DNA of 64,000 bases from Coenobita brevimanus (Eukaryota > Arthropoda > Malacostraca > Decapoda > Coenobitidae). Below, one piece after another: positions 45,216-55,609 of the stretch. A program made the position numbers and the translations under genes. A model generated the notes under the pieces. That model saw nothing but the letters and a program-made list of their open reading frames with translations, was not told the DNA's origin and did no database searches. The stretch is taken from NCBI GenBank assembly GCA_032717465.1, contig CM064657.1, positions 25,237,319-25,301,318 on the forward strand. Reading direction: 5' to 3'. The first letter of the stretch is position 1, and every line of letters starts with the position of its first letter.

Positions 45216-45263
45216 TCTGGATCCGAATAAAGCATGGAGGAATGATAAAGGAAAACTTGCACA

Positions 45264-46147
45264 ATGGCAGCCAAACCGCACATTCAGTTGCCGAAATTCA
45301 ACCTGGACCAATGTGACATTGATGTGTATTTAGATATGGTTAAACCCCTCTTAGACATAGGGTTCGACTCAGACAAAGAAAAGATTGCAGTCACATTACC
45401 TAACCTGGGTAAAATAATCGCCACTGTCGCACCAAAAATCGTCCCAGAACTGACATGGGACCAATTCTCACAAATTGTGAGACAGGCTTTCATGCCTTCC
45501 ATGGGCAGACTTGTCGCTCTTTCTCAACTCGACGCCCTCACCTGACGGTAACCTAGACGACACTTTTGTCCAGGCTCGGCGCCTCGTCAGCGCCGCTTAT
45601 CCCAAGGCAGCCACAAATACCCAGGATATTCACACATTCAATGCCCTGCAGAGGATTCTCCCTAGCACAGTCAGGGAGCATTTCTCCATCTATGATCCCT
45701 CAGGGAACATGGACCAGGACCTGCAACTCGTCCGACGTCTCCTTACCGCCCGTCCCATGCCACAACCTCTTCACGCGGTGACAAGATTCCTCACAAACCA
45801 GAACCCCCCACCAAAACCAAAGCCGCCGCCTCACCAGTCACCCACGGAGCTGCCTCCTACTGTGCCCAGGGCTTACCCCACAGAAGAAACGCCCCAACTC
45901 CAGGGATCAAGGCAACCTCATCACCATTAATCCTTGGGAGTTCACAGCCTGCAGTCGCACCTGCCCCCTGCACGACATAAGAGAGCAGCTTAAGGCAAGC
46001 AGGCACAGGAACTTTCACCAAGGGCGTAAGAAGGTCTCCTCCTTGGACAACGACGCCCTGGAAGACGACGCGCCGCCACTAGCCTACCCAGGACCGGACG
46101 ACGAGGAACACAGCGACCACGGCCAACCTCAGCAGATGGATTTTTAG
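45264..46147 (+). pseudogene. gag: gag of element E, one frameshift
   Basis: ATG at 45264 gives MAAKPHIQLPKFN. The first frame stops at 45543; homology continues in another frame (PDGNLDDTFVQARRLV), so one indel lies near 45540. A further break occurs near 45925. The motif WEFTACSRTCPLHD and the terminal QMDF-stop (46145-46147) match A and C. Confidence 0.85.
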
Positions 46148-46182
46148 GCCCGCCTCCGCACCTCCCCACGGTGGCGGGGGCC
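46139..46182 (+). promoter_or_regulatory. Probable -1 frameshift site between gag and protease (E)
   Basis: GATTTTTAG with TAG at 46145; backward slippage gives TTT-TTA and the protease frame. GGCCCGCC (46147) can pair with GGCGGGGGCC (46173) as a strong stem with a short bulge, the usual stimulator position. Confidence 0.65.
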
Positions 46183-46827
46183 ACCTCACACAACTACAGA
46201 CCCCCAGTCTATGACAAGATTTGGCTGAACGGGGTCAAGGCGAGACTACTGGTAGACACGGGAGCAGCCAGGTCATGCCTCTACTCCCACTTCTACTCCC
46301 GCCACACCTCTGCTTTCGGCCCTCTTCTCCCCACCTCAGCCAACCTCGTAGACGCGGGGGATGGCCCCTACCCATCCGTGGGAAAACCCGGGCCTTTCAA
46401 ACCAGCACTCACCAAAGAGTGTCCACTAACCTCCCCTTCATCATATTTGATTCCACATGCAATCGATATGATGGATACCTTGGGCTGGACCTCCTCCAAA
46501 AACTCCACGTGACCATCGATTGTCATCAGCGTTGCCTCCACTTCAGTCCAGCCCGCCCCAACCAAGCATCAACGAACAAAGGAAAAAAAATCAAGAAGAA
46601 AAAAGAAAAACAACACCACCTCCCCCACACCACCCCCCCACACACACTCCCCGGATACTCACCTGCCCCAACCCACCTGTACATGTAACCCCACCCCGAC
46701 CTCACTCAACACCTCACTTCATCCCCCTCCATCCCCATCCCCCACTCCACTTCTACTGGCCCCCTCTCCATCTTTTCCTGCCACAATTGCTTCCACAATC
46801 ACCATTCCACCCCACCACGAAGCTTGG
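46148..46827 (+). pseudogene. pol: Protease region of element E
   Basis: VAGATSHNYRPPVYDK leads into RLLVDTGAARSCLYSH. A frame change near 46400 moves the second half (YDGYLGLDLLQKLHVTIDC) to another frame. A lysine-rich stretch and a proline-rich linker follow. Confidence 0.8.
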
Positions 46828-47790
46828 GTGAAACTGAACAGACTCTCAGGTACCTCCGTCCTTTTTTCACCATCCTTACCCACCGGACCCCTCTCATCCT
46901 GTTTAGTGTCCCCCACCTTCCTTCCCCCCTATGCCCAAGAGATCCGTATCGCAAACCTCGCCACAACACCACTAACTCTACCACAAGGACTCATCATTGG
47001 CGACACGGAAGAAGCCGAACCATGCCAAGCACCACCCCCTAATCACCCCAGTCGCCCCAACCTACCATCACATCTATCCCCTTCCCAAACCAACAGCCTC
47101 CGACAACTACTCCTGGACTTTCAGGACCTATTCTCCTCCGGCTCAACAGACCTTGGCCACACTACTTATCTCAGCCACGAGATACATACTACCGGACCTC
47201 CCATTCGCCAACAATCACGCCGAAAAAATCCTAAACAACGGGCAGAAGAAGACTGGCAGGTCCAGGATATGCTTGATGCCGGTGTAATCTCCAACTCCAC
47301 TAGCCTGTGGTCCTCACCTGTTGTACTTGTGTGTAAAAAAGACGGAACCATGCGTTTCTGCATTGATTACCACAGAGTGAACGACGTTACTATCAAAGAC
47401 ACTACGCCCCTACCCAGGATCGACGACTCTCTTGACTCCCTGCACAGATCGACATGGTTCTCTACCCTAGACCTGCAATCAGGCTATTGGCAGGTCCCCA
47501 TCCACCCAGACGACAAGCACAAGACCGCCTTCTCAACATCAAACGGGAAGCATTACGAATTTAACGTCCTTCCCTTCGGACTCTGCAACGCCCCCGCCAC
47601 ATTTTCCTGCCTCATGGAATCTGTTCTGAGTGGGCTGACCTGGGAGACCTGTTTGGCCTACCTGGATGACATCATCGTCTTCAGTCACACCTGGGCCGAC
47701 CACCTCTACTGCCTCAAACAGGTGTTCCAACGCATATGCCAGGCTGGGCTCAAACTCAAACCCACAAACTGTGTTTTGGCCGAACGATAA
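46828..47790 (+). pseudogene. pol: Reverse transcriptase of element E, amino-terminal two thirds
   Basis: VLFSPSLPTG, LLLDFQDLFSSGSTDLGH, FCIDYHRVNDVTIKD, FSTLDLQSGYWQVP, VLPFGLCNAPATF and a normal catalytic YLDDIIVF. A TAA at 47788 interrupts the thumb; FLGLLINAKGISPDPDKLRAI and RAFLGLTSYYRRF continue in frame after it. Apart from that stop the domain looks complete. Confidence 0.88.
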
Positions 47791-49580
47791 GTCTCCTTCC
47801 TTGGACTCCTGATCAATGCCAAAGGCATCTCTCCTGACCCCGACAAGCTACGTGCGATCGCCGACATCCCCCTACCTCGCGACGTACACGAAACCAGAGC
47901 CTTCCTAGGCCTAACCTCATATTACAGGCGTTTCGTAAAAGGATTTGCAGACATCACCAAACCTCTACACGACCTGACAAAAAAAGGCGAACCATTCATA
48001 TGGACAGAACCAAGAAAAACCGCATTCACCACCCTCAAGTCCAAGTTGACCTCTGCCCCCGTCGTCACATTCCCAGATTACAACCTCCCCTTCCGTCTAT
48101 ATACCAACGTCTCACTCATCGCCATAGGGGCTGTCCTTGCCCAAGTGCAAGACGGCCACGAGCATATCATCACCTGTGCCAGCCGCACTCTAAATCCTGC
48201 GGAAAGGAATTATGCGGCCACCAAACGCGAGTGCCTCAGAATCATCTGGTCCCTCAATTACTTCCGTTCATATATCTCAGGCACCCACGTGATTGTCATT
48301 ACTGACCACCAATCCCTACAGTGGTTACGCCAGTCCAACACCACCAACGCACAACTCATACGATGGCGAGAAGCACTCAAGGAGTATGATTTTGAAATAT
48401 CATACCGACCAGGCAAGCTCCACACGAATGTCGATGCCCTTTCCCGTCTACCCATCAATGCCATTTCCATGGAACCAGACCTTATCCAAATGTGGCACAA
48501 TAAACAACGCCCTACCTGGATCCCGCCGAGCACATTCGCCAAACTCCACCTTCACGGTGATCACCTGTTCGATCCCAACGGCCACATCGTCCTAAGCCCT
48601 ACCACCGCCCACGACACTATGCTGCACCTTCACGCCAACAATGGCATCCACCTGGGGTCTAAGAAACTCTTACAAGTCTTCAGTGATATGTACTGGACAC
48701 CTAACCCATCCACCATTGCCAAGAACATCATACAATCCTGCCGCGCCTGTGCTTTGGGGAAGGACGTCACTCGCACACCCGGCCCTTCAGGAAAACTAAC
48801 AGCACAGAAACCTTGGCAATTGCTTTCCCTAGACGTCGTCAGCCCCCTCACACCCAAAACAGGGTACAAATACATTATCACATTCGTGGATGTGTATTCA
48901 AAGTTCATCATCGCATGCCCCGCCAAAGATCACAGCGCGGTATCTGTCACCGACGCCCTAACTCGCCACGTCTTCCCGTATTTTGGCATTCCCTAAGCAC
49001 TGCACTCGGATAATGCCCCAGAATTCACTGGCAAAGTCTGGGAAGAACTGGCGAATATATTCGGGTATCATATCTCCCACTCATCCCCCTACTGGCCCCA
49101 AGGTAACAGCATCTGTGAGAGGAGCCATCGCTCCCTCATGAATCAGGTCCGGACACGCATCATGCAAACAGGGAATGACGATTAGCCTGCCCATGTCAAG
49201 ATTGTCCAATGGGGCCTGAATACATGCCCACGAGAGGACGGTATAACACCCCATGAGCGAGTTTTCGGGGAAACCCCTCTCCTCCTACCCCTCCGCCACC
49301 ACCCCCACCCACCCACCCCGCCCTCCACTACTGACCCTCTCCACCACCTCAAACGCCACCTCCACCACCTACAAACCCAACAGGACCTGGCGCCCAACGC
49401 CAACCACTCCAACCCATACAAACCTGGCCAGTTCATCATCGTAGCACACCTTCCCGCCCCCACCAAGACCTCCCCCCAGTTCAATGGCCCCTTCAAAATA
49501 ATCCGAGTCCCTAACCCCTACCAGGTAATCATTGACCAACAAGGACAGCAACGCATGTACCAAAATCACCACGTGTGACC
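47791..49580 (+). pseudogene. pol: Thumb, RNase H and integrase of element E
   Basis: Same frame as RT. RNase H (48046-48420) has LYTNVSLIAIGAVLAQV, KRECLRIIWSL and ITDHQSLQWLRQ; the first Asp position reads Asn. Integrase has HLHANNGIHLG ... CRACALG, LLSLDVVSPL, HSDNAPEFTG and QGNSICERSH. Stops at 48994 and 49184 break the core. The GPY/F-like module FNGPFKIIRVPNPYQV ends near 49577 with a stop. Confidence 0.88.
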
Positions 49581-50329
49581 CTTCCACCCACCCAACAATG
49601 ATCACCCCCACACCCGCGCGCCCCGCACCTCTTCCTGCACACATGTCCACACCAAGCCTTCCGAGAATTACCCTCCCGACTCCTACTCTTACTCCTTCTC
49701 ACCCCCACCCTCCACCTCACCGACGACCACGCCACCTTCCAACACACCCGATCCCGACGCACCACCTCCACTGCCTACATCGCCACCACCGCCCAACGCC
49801 ACCACCTCCTCACAGCTCACCACTCACCTCGCTACCACCTGTACACTAACCACCTCCCACACCACACCACACTCCAGGCCACCACGCACAGACACCACCC
49901 ATCCAACCTCACCCTCCCTCCCCCATGACCATTCTCATGATACGCGCCACACCGCATCCCCACCTGCCTCCCCCCCTAACGGCTGCACGCCCTCACCACC
50001 ACCACGTGCACAACCACCCTCACCACCCACACCCACACTCAGTACCACCACCACCAGGTCAGGACGCCTTTCACGCCCACCCTCCAGATACACTCCAACA
50101 CCACCTCCCATCGCACACCCATCCCACCACCCACCACGACAAACCCCCCCTACCCCCAAACACCTCCCCCATAACCCTCCCTCTCCACCAAGCACGATGG
50201 AATCCTCCCAAATCCCAATTCCCCAAAGTACAACGCTCCTCCCACCGACCCATCCCCCATAAAAGCACCAATCTACTGTCACTCTCCAGCATTCAGCTTC
50301 TATCTCCTCACCAGGCACCATTCCCCGAG
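49581..50329 (+). pseudogene. Proline-rich tail after integrase (E)
   Basis: C-rich, open in two frames for most of its length (His/Pro-rich in the ORF3 frame from 49925; Pro/Thr/Ser-rich in the pol frame to about 50262). LLSLSSIQ near 50275 is the counterpart of SISSIQ in A and B. Confidence 0.5.
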
Positions 50330-51781
50330 ATGAAGATCACCAGAGTGCACTGGCTACCCCACGACTGCCCACCTGTCAGGATTCGGGAGACCCACCACCT
50401 TCTCCGCCTCCTACGCTGGACCAACCACGCGTCCTCCCTCCGGCTCACTCTCAACCCTCATCGGGAGCCTAACCCCATCACCTACCACTGGACCAGCCTC
50501 CTACAACACCTCACCCCGGCCCACCAGACGTCCACCTCCACGACATACCACCTCCAGTCACGGGGTCGTGACTTTTCTACCACGGAGGGTGGTAAAATGC
50601 CCACCGCTGGACCACCCACCCCACCACCCCCCACCCCACCACCGGGCCGCTACCACACCACCACCCCAGGAGGACACAATGGTGGGGCTAGTGACCCAGG
50701 TCAAGAGGGTCACTGGGACACTACTGTCCTGAGTCCCTTTTCCCCGCAACTACCCCAACGCCAGGTGACCGGAAAAAGCCAACAACCTTGCGGGCGGGAC
50801 AACCATCGCCAGAATTGGGATGGGACTGAACAAGCTTCAGTCCCAGGTAACACCGTGTCGACGGCTATTGTTACCACCTCAAGGGCAGGAGGCCCAAGGG
50901 CAGGAGGCCCAAGGCTATGGCCAGAAGTGTGCACCAGGATCGGGGGACCCTTAGCCACTTCAAGGGCAGGAGGCCCAAGGCTACGGCCAGAAGTGTGCAC
51001 CAGGGTAAGGGGACCCTTAGCCACGGCCTTAGTATACACCAGAGAAAGCGTTGCCTCTGTGCATCCCTCTCCCGCTGTTCTATCCTATGGGAGTAACACC
51101 GCGCCGACGGCCACTGTACATGGCGGGGAAGGAGCGGCCACTGTACGCCCTTCGGTTGCTTCTCTATGGGAAGATCAGCTCCCGGCTACGGCCAAAGTAC
51201 GTACCGGGGTAAGGCGACCCGAGGCTCCGGCTCCAGTACGTATCAGAGAGGACACAGACTCCGTGAATCCTTCTCCTGGCTCTTCCCCCTGCGGGAGCCC
51301 TTCGTCACCATCCGGGAGTGTTGTCCCGGAGGTGTCGCCAGAGTGGTGGCAAGGCCTGAAACCGGACCTACCTCCCACACCTGGGAAATCTATGTTCTTG
51401 CCAGACACCAGATGGAGACGGTGCCGCAGCCCAACCCTGTTGGCGCCTCTCCCAATAGGCGACCTCAGTCCCAGGACCCCCAGGCCTGACCAGCAGACTC
51501 CAGACGAGAGCAACCCAGGCTCCCTCACCCCACGGAGCCAGAAACGACAGGCCCGCCTCCTCCAGCTGTTTGGCCCCAGTCCTGAGGGCCACCTCTCAGG
51601 TCGAGGCCCCCAGACAGGAGGGCCTCCCTGCACCCCACCAACGAGGCTTCAATACGAGGGCCTCCTCTCAGGTCGAGGCCCCCAGACAGGAGGGCCTCCC
51701 TGGACCTCACTGACAACCAGGACCCGGGCAGTGACTCCCTTGCGGGTAGTGTATTGCCCCTTGCAGGCAGGGTTTCCCTAG
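50330..51781 (+). CDS. ORF3 of element E, two thirds encoded by the 3' LTR
   Basis: A 483-residue open frame. The ATG (MKITRVHW) is chosen because A, B, C and D have an ATG at the same homologous point. Residues 1-89 lie in the internal region (THHLLRLLRW, SLLQHLTPA, YHLQSRGRDF). Codon 90 is the LTR's first ATG. The LTR part contains GGHNGGASDPGQEGH, two GGPRLRPEVCTR-type repeats, a Pro/Ser/Arg-rich middle, then RRCRSPTLLAPLP, LLQLFGPSPEG and TPLRVVYCPL before the stop. No signal peptide, membrane segment or known domain is visible, so it is not an obvious envelope gene. The frame is +1 to pol; expression would need a spliced RNA or reinitiation. Confidence 0.65.
   Translation: MKITRVHWLPHDCPPVRIRETHHLLRLLRWTNHASSLRLTLNPHREPNPITYHWTSLLQHLTPAHQTSTSTTYHLQSRGRDFSTTEGGKMPTAGPPTPPPPTPPPGRYHTTTPGGHNGGASDPGQEGHWDTTVLSPFSPQLPQRQVTGKSQQPCGRDNHRQNWDGTEQASVPGNTVSTAIVTTSRAGGPRAGGPRLWPEVCTRIGGPLATSRAGGPRLRPEVCTRVRGPLATALVYTRESVASVHPSPAVLSYGSNTAPTATVHGGEGAATVRPSVASLWEDQLPATAKVRTGVRRPEAPAPVRIREDTDSVNPSPGSSPCGSPSSPSGSVVPEVSPEWWQGLKPDLPPTPGKSMFLPDTRWRRCRSPTLLAPLPIGDLSPRTPRPDQQTPDESNPGSLTPRSQKRQARLLQLFGPSPEGHLSGRGPQTGGPPCTPPTRLQYEGLLSGRGPQTGGPPWTSLTTRTRAVTPLRVVYCPLQAGFP
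50575..50592 (+). other. Polypurine region before the 3' LTR of E
   Basis: GGAGGGTGG precedes TAAAATG. Equivalent strings are GGGGGAGAGTGG in C and GATGGTGG in B. It is also coding for ORF3. Confidence 0.6.
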
Positions 51782-52519
51782 GGCCCTCTCCTCACGCCCA
51801 TACGACAGAGTGAACTCCACCCAGGAAACACGGGTAACATAGCGATGCCCCTTGTACCGAGAACAAACCAGGGGAAAGAACAGTGAACAGTGACCGAGTG
51901 AAGACCAGTGTAAAGCCAATGATAGTCTATAAGAACTTGATACCCGGCAGAACAGAAAATAATTTAAACCCTCAGTAAGAGAACTTATAGTAATTGTGTG
52001 AGTCCCTAGGTAAAAGAACTTTCAGTAACTGTGAACGGAGACTAGGGTGTGCGGGCGAGTCAAAAGTCTGTGTGTAAGTGCCGCCACGATTAAGTGACTA
52101 CATCAAGTGTCGCAATCCGCACCCCGTCTTATTTATAGTAGCATTTCCCCCACGGGCTCTTAATCTTGTTTATTCCCCTTGCTTCTGACTAAATATATAT
52201 TCTGCCTAAAGATGAAATACGGGTATCAATACATATAGTTCATGACATTAGTGTACATGCATTATACCGTGTGTTAAGTGTGACTGTGCATTGTGGTGTC
52301 AAAGGCTAACTCTGTGTCCTTGTCTCCTGTATAGCAAATATCACTCTATGTTGTATTGTAACGGTGTAGAATTAAAGCAATAGATGTGTTAAGGTATACT
52401 GCCTGGTTTTTATGTCCTTTTCCTTTGTGGGTGCTTTACTTCCGGTCCGGAAAGAGGACCCCGCTCAGTCGCTAGTGCTTTTAGGACGAGAAGTCGACCT
52501 AAAAACACTTAGCATAACA
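50593..52519 (+). repeat. 3' LTR of element E
   Basis: Starts TAAAATGCCCACC, ends TAGCATAACA. It contains about 172 bp (51950-52121) absent from the 5' LTR. Terminal hairpin at 52473-52514. Confidence 0.93.
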
Positions 52520-53922
52520 ACAATTATCATTCTTAAGGGTTATTAGTATCTACCCAGGTCAAGATCGGGCAAGGTGAATAGCACTCAGCGCAGAGGTTTA
52601 TGTACTATTATTGCAGGAAGTCCAAGGTTTATATATTTATGGAGTGCATGGTACTATTTCACTGTTGGCAATTATTACTTTAACAGTCGGGTCTCTATGA
52701 TTTTAGTATGATGTGGCGTTATCAGATGGTAGTGTATTCACTGTAATAGACCTATATTTCACTGTTTGGCCATGTTCACGGTTTCACTGTTACTTTTATT
52801 CACCACTTCTATATTGTCACTGGTGTTTCTCTCACTGACTTCCTTTATATGGTTAATTCACTGCTCTGCCTTCACATCACTAAGTCACGGACACTGTGCT
52901 TTCACTGTCACTCCTTTCGGGTCTGGGCATCGTGGCGGTCAGGTACAAGGGCGGCAGAGGTGATCGAGCCTCACTACTGGCAGGGCTGGGTTCCGCCGGG
53001 GGCCTCTGTGTTCAGGGGCCACGGGATCACACATAGGGGGGTCCTTTCTCGTCCGGGGCTGCGGGTGGCGAAGGGCCCCGCACTTTCGGGGCTTGAGGTG
53101 GGAGTACGGCCCTCAGGTCTGGGGCCGAATAACTGCCTGAACTTCTCGTTCAGGCACCTGATGGAGGATGAAGATCTCCGGCGTCTGGGTGTAGGGAGGT
53201 CTTGCCCGGGGGTTCTGGGGGTGGTCTGGGGGTCCCAAGGGCTGCGGTCCCCGGTGCTCAGTGGTGCCATCAGGAAGGGGCTGTGGTGCAGGCCTACGTT
53301 GGGATCTCAGGTGAGTCCTCTCCAGATCCGCTGCAGGGGGAAGAGGCCAGGGGAAGTCATGGGGCCTCTCCAATACTCCTCCAGGCTGGGGACTCCCTTT
53401 GAGTCATAGGTTGGTGAACAGGAATCAGTATCAGACGGGGGAGCGGCTACAGGACGTCTCCTGCTGTAGGGCCTGGCTACAGTCTGTTGCTAACGCCCAG
53501 CTACTGGCTGTGGCCTGGGGAAGGGAGCAGCTACAAGCCGACTCAGGGGCACCTTCAGAGTGGCTACAGGCCGTCTCCTGACAAAGGCGGGAGTGGCTGC
53601 AGGTTGTCTTGTGTTTTCCCTCAGAGCAGCTACAGGCTGTCTCCTTCAAGAGGGTTGAGCAGCTACTGGCCGTCTCAGGGGGCTGGCTGGAGCTGGAGTA
53701 AAAGCTCCACCCCTATGTTGGTTAGGGAAGACTTGCCCAGAAGGTAGTCTTGTATTCCTGCTATGGTGGCGGCGGCCGAGCTCCGGGTCATAGGGGTGTG
53801 CGGCCCGGGCAAACTTATATCGTTGTCGTCCTGAGTCCTGGTGCGCTGTCGTTGCTCCTCTGTGGGCTCCTTCTGGGAGTGTTATTCGTAGGTCGCCCCC
53901 TGTGGCATTATACTACATTTTA

Positions 53923-54062
53923 ATGTTTTTTTTTTCAGTAAAAGTATATACTGACATAACCACTCAAACTGACTGATATTATTGAAACAGTATATACAGT
54001 AGTGTACTGCTATTCATCACAGATTTTTGTTAACCTTTCCTTCATCTACATTTTTCTTATCC
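53923..54062. other. Short AT-rich spacer
   Basis: Nothing recognised between D and the palindromic unit. Confidence 0.4.
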
Positions 54063-54168
54063 AAAGTAGCGGGAGCAGGAGCGCTGCTGCATTTCGTATC
54101 AAGTAGCAAAACCAGTAATGCCAATACTTTTTCGAGCCAGCAACGGGAATGGGAGTGCCGCTACTTTT
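54063..54168. repeat. Short palindromic-ended dispersed repeat
   Basis: 106 bp with ends AAAGTAGCGG and CCGCTACTTT, which are reverse complements. Its right half (54117-54169) matches 12774-12827 at most positions. It looks like a very short MITE-type unit with only two copies here; no target duplication was established. Confidence 0.5.
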
Positions 54169-54174
54169 TATTAG

Positions 54175-55609
54175 TTGTGTTCCCAGCATTGTCACTCACT
54201 GTCAGGACTGGGTAGGGTGGCGGCATTGGTGGAGGACAGTGGGAGAGCTCACAGCCTGGCTCCTGAAGGGGGCTGAGCTCCGCTAGGGGCCTCCATATCC
54301 TGCGGCCACAGAATCACTCATAGGGGCATCCTCTCTCGTCCGGGGCTGCATGCGGTGAAGGGCCCCACACTGTCGGGACTGGGAACTGGGGTCCAGCCCT
54401 CAGGACTGGGGCCGAAAAGTTTCCGGAAGCGCTCACTCAGGTGCCTGATGGAGGACGAGTGTCGTCTGCGTCAGGGTGGGGAGAGGTCTTGCCCGGGGGT
54501 CCTGGGGGTGGCCTCGGGGGCCCGTCAGTGGCTGTGGTCTCCTGCTGTCGGGTATGCCATCAGGAGTGGGCTGCGGAGTCGGCCTTCATCAGAGTTTGTC
54601 AGGTAGGGTCCCTCTGGAGCTGGCTGGGCAGAGAATAGCGCTGGAGATAGCACAGGGTCTCTCCACAGATCCTCGAGGCTGAGGCCTTCCTCTTGAAGGT
54701 TGCCTCACTGGTGGTGGACAGTAGGGTTGCCTGTGCCCCTGCCGGTCGGCAGGTCTGATGGCAGAATGTCTTCTTGTAGTGGAGTCACAGGGGGCGAGGG
54801 GCTTTGGTGTTCCTCCCCGGCGTGGCTGCCAGCCGTCGCTGGGTTCCCATGGGCAATGAAACGAGGGCAGCTACCGGCTGTTGCCTGGGCCTGACTCCCT
54901 GATGGGGACACAGGTGAAGTGCAGCTACCGGCCATCGCCTGAGCCCCATATAGAGGTCGACGTGCCGATGAGGAGCAGCTGCAGGCCGTCTCCTGCTGAC
55001 AGGCGCGGCTACTGGCATTCACCTGTGTCCTGTCCTCTGAGACAACTACAAGAGGAGAGTGGATGTACCCTTCTCTCCCCAGCACGGCTACCGGCCATTG
55101 CTGGTTCCTGCAGGGGGGTATAGCAACACCTGACAGGGGAGCGGCTACTGGCCGTCTCCTGCCGTGGGGCCTGGCTACAGGCCGTGGCCTTTTAAGGGCA
55201 CGGCTACTGGCCATCGCCTGAGCCTGGCTACAGGCTGTGGTTCTTAAGGGGGAGTGGCTACCTGCCATCTCCTGAAGGGCAGAGTGGCTACCGGCCGTCT
55301 TCTGAAGGGCAGAGTGGCTACCAGCCGTCTCCTGAAGGGCAGAGTGGCTACCAGCTGTCTCCTGAAGGGCTGAGTGGCTACTGGCCGTCTCACATGGCGC
55401 GGCTTCTGGCCTGTCGAGGGTCAGCTCGCCCACAAGGTAGTCACTTTTTCCTGCAATGGTGGCGGCGGTCGAGTTCCGGGTCATAGGGGCGTGCGGCCTG
55501 TGTGGACTTATGTCCCTGTCGCCCAGGGTCGGGCCACGCTCTGTCTGCCCCTCCATAAGCTCCTCCCAGTGGTGTCGTGCTGCCCTCATTCACTATTCTC
55601 GGCATTTTA
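54175..55609 (-). repeat. Truncated LTR G
   Basis: Minus-strand start TAAAATGCCGAG at 55609. From that ATG a frame encodes STQAARPYDPELDRRHH, as in A and B. Repeats at about 54960-55400 read ETAGSHSALQ (30-bp units). The C-terminal coding block is degraded, and the terminal region is missing past about 54175 (the last matching phrase is CCTGACAGTGAGTGA). No internal region or partner LTR was found. Confidence 0.75.

Larger units (their letters stand above)
43381..52519 (+). mobile_element. Ty3/gypsy retrotransposon E, complete and nested in D
   Basis: A 9139-bp element flanked by a perfect 5-bp duplication ACAAT (43376-43380 and 52520-52524). The empty site CTGGACAATTATAATTC is present at 34230 in the other D LTR. 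Internal order is PBS, gag, PR, RT, RNase H, IN, tail, ORF3. gag has a frameshift and pol at least three stops, but ORF3 is open. The LTRs differ by repeat number and a segment of about 172 bp. Confidence 0.95.
34052..53922 (-). mobile_element. Ty3/gypsy retrotransposon D, with two later insertions
   Basis: A minus-strand element. The 3' LTR is 34052-37874 (1856 bp without solo LTR F), the internal region 37875-43175, and the 5' LTR 43176-53922 (1603 bp without element E). The PBS, on the minus strand before 43175, equals that of A. Flanks ATCAG and ATGTT do not match. pol keeps an intact YLDD but has frameshifts, and gag has lost its start codon. Because F and E hit different LTRs, each LTR gives the empty site for the other's insertion. 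Confidence 0.9.
43176..53922 (-). repeat. 5' LTR of element D (interrupted by E)
   Basis: Parts 43176-43380 and 52525-53922. Minus-strand start TAAAATGTAGTATAATG at 53922. The minisatellite is short (about 53560-53690), shorter than in the partner LTR. The C-terminal coding block lies around 53110-53400. Confidence 0.87.

Noticed and set aside
49925..50329. ORF3 start at the first ATG of the 618-codon frame
   Set aside because: The upstream part is low-complexity His/Pro and overlaps the integrase tail; only the ATG at 50330 is shared by all five families.
50330..51781. An envelope gene after pol
   Set aside because: No signal peptide, transmembrane segment or cleavage motif is visible, and the C-terminal part lies in the LTR.
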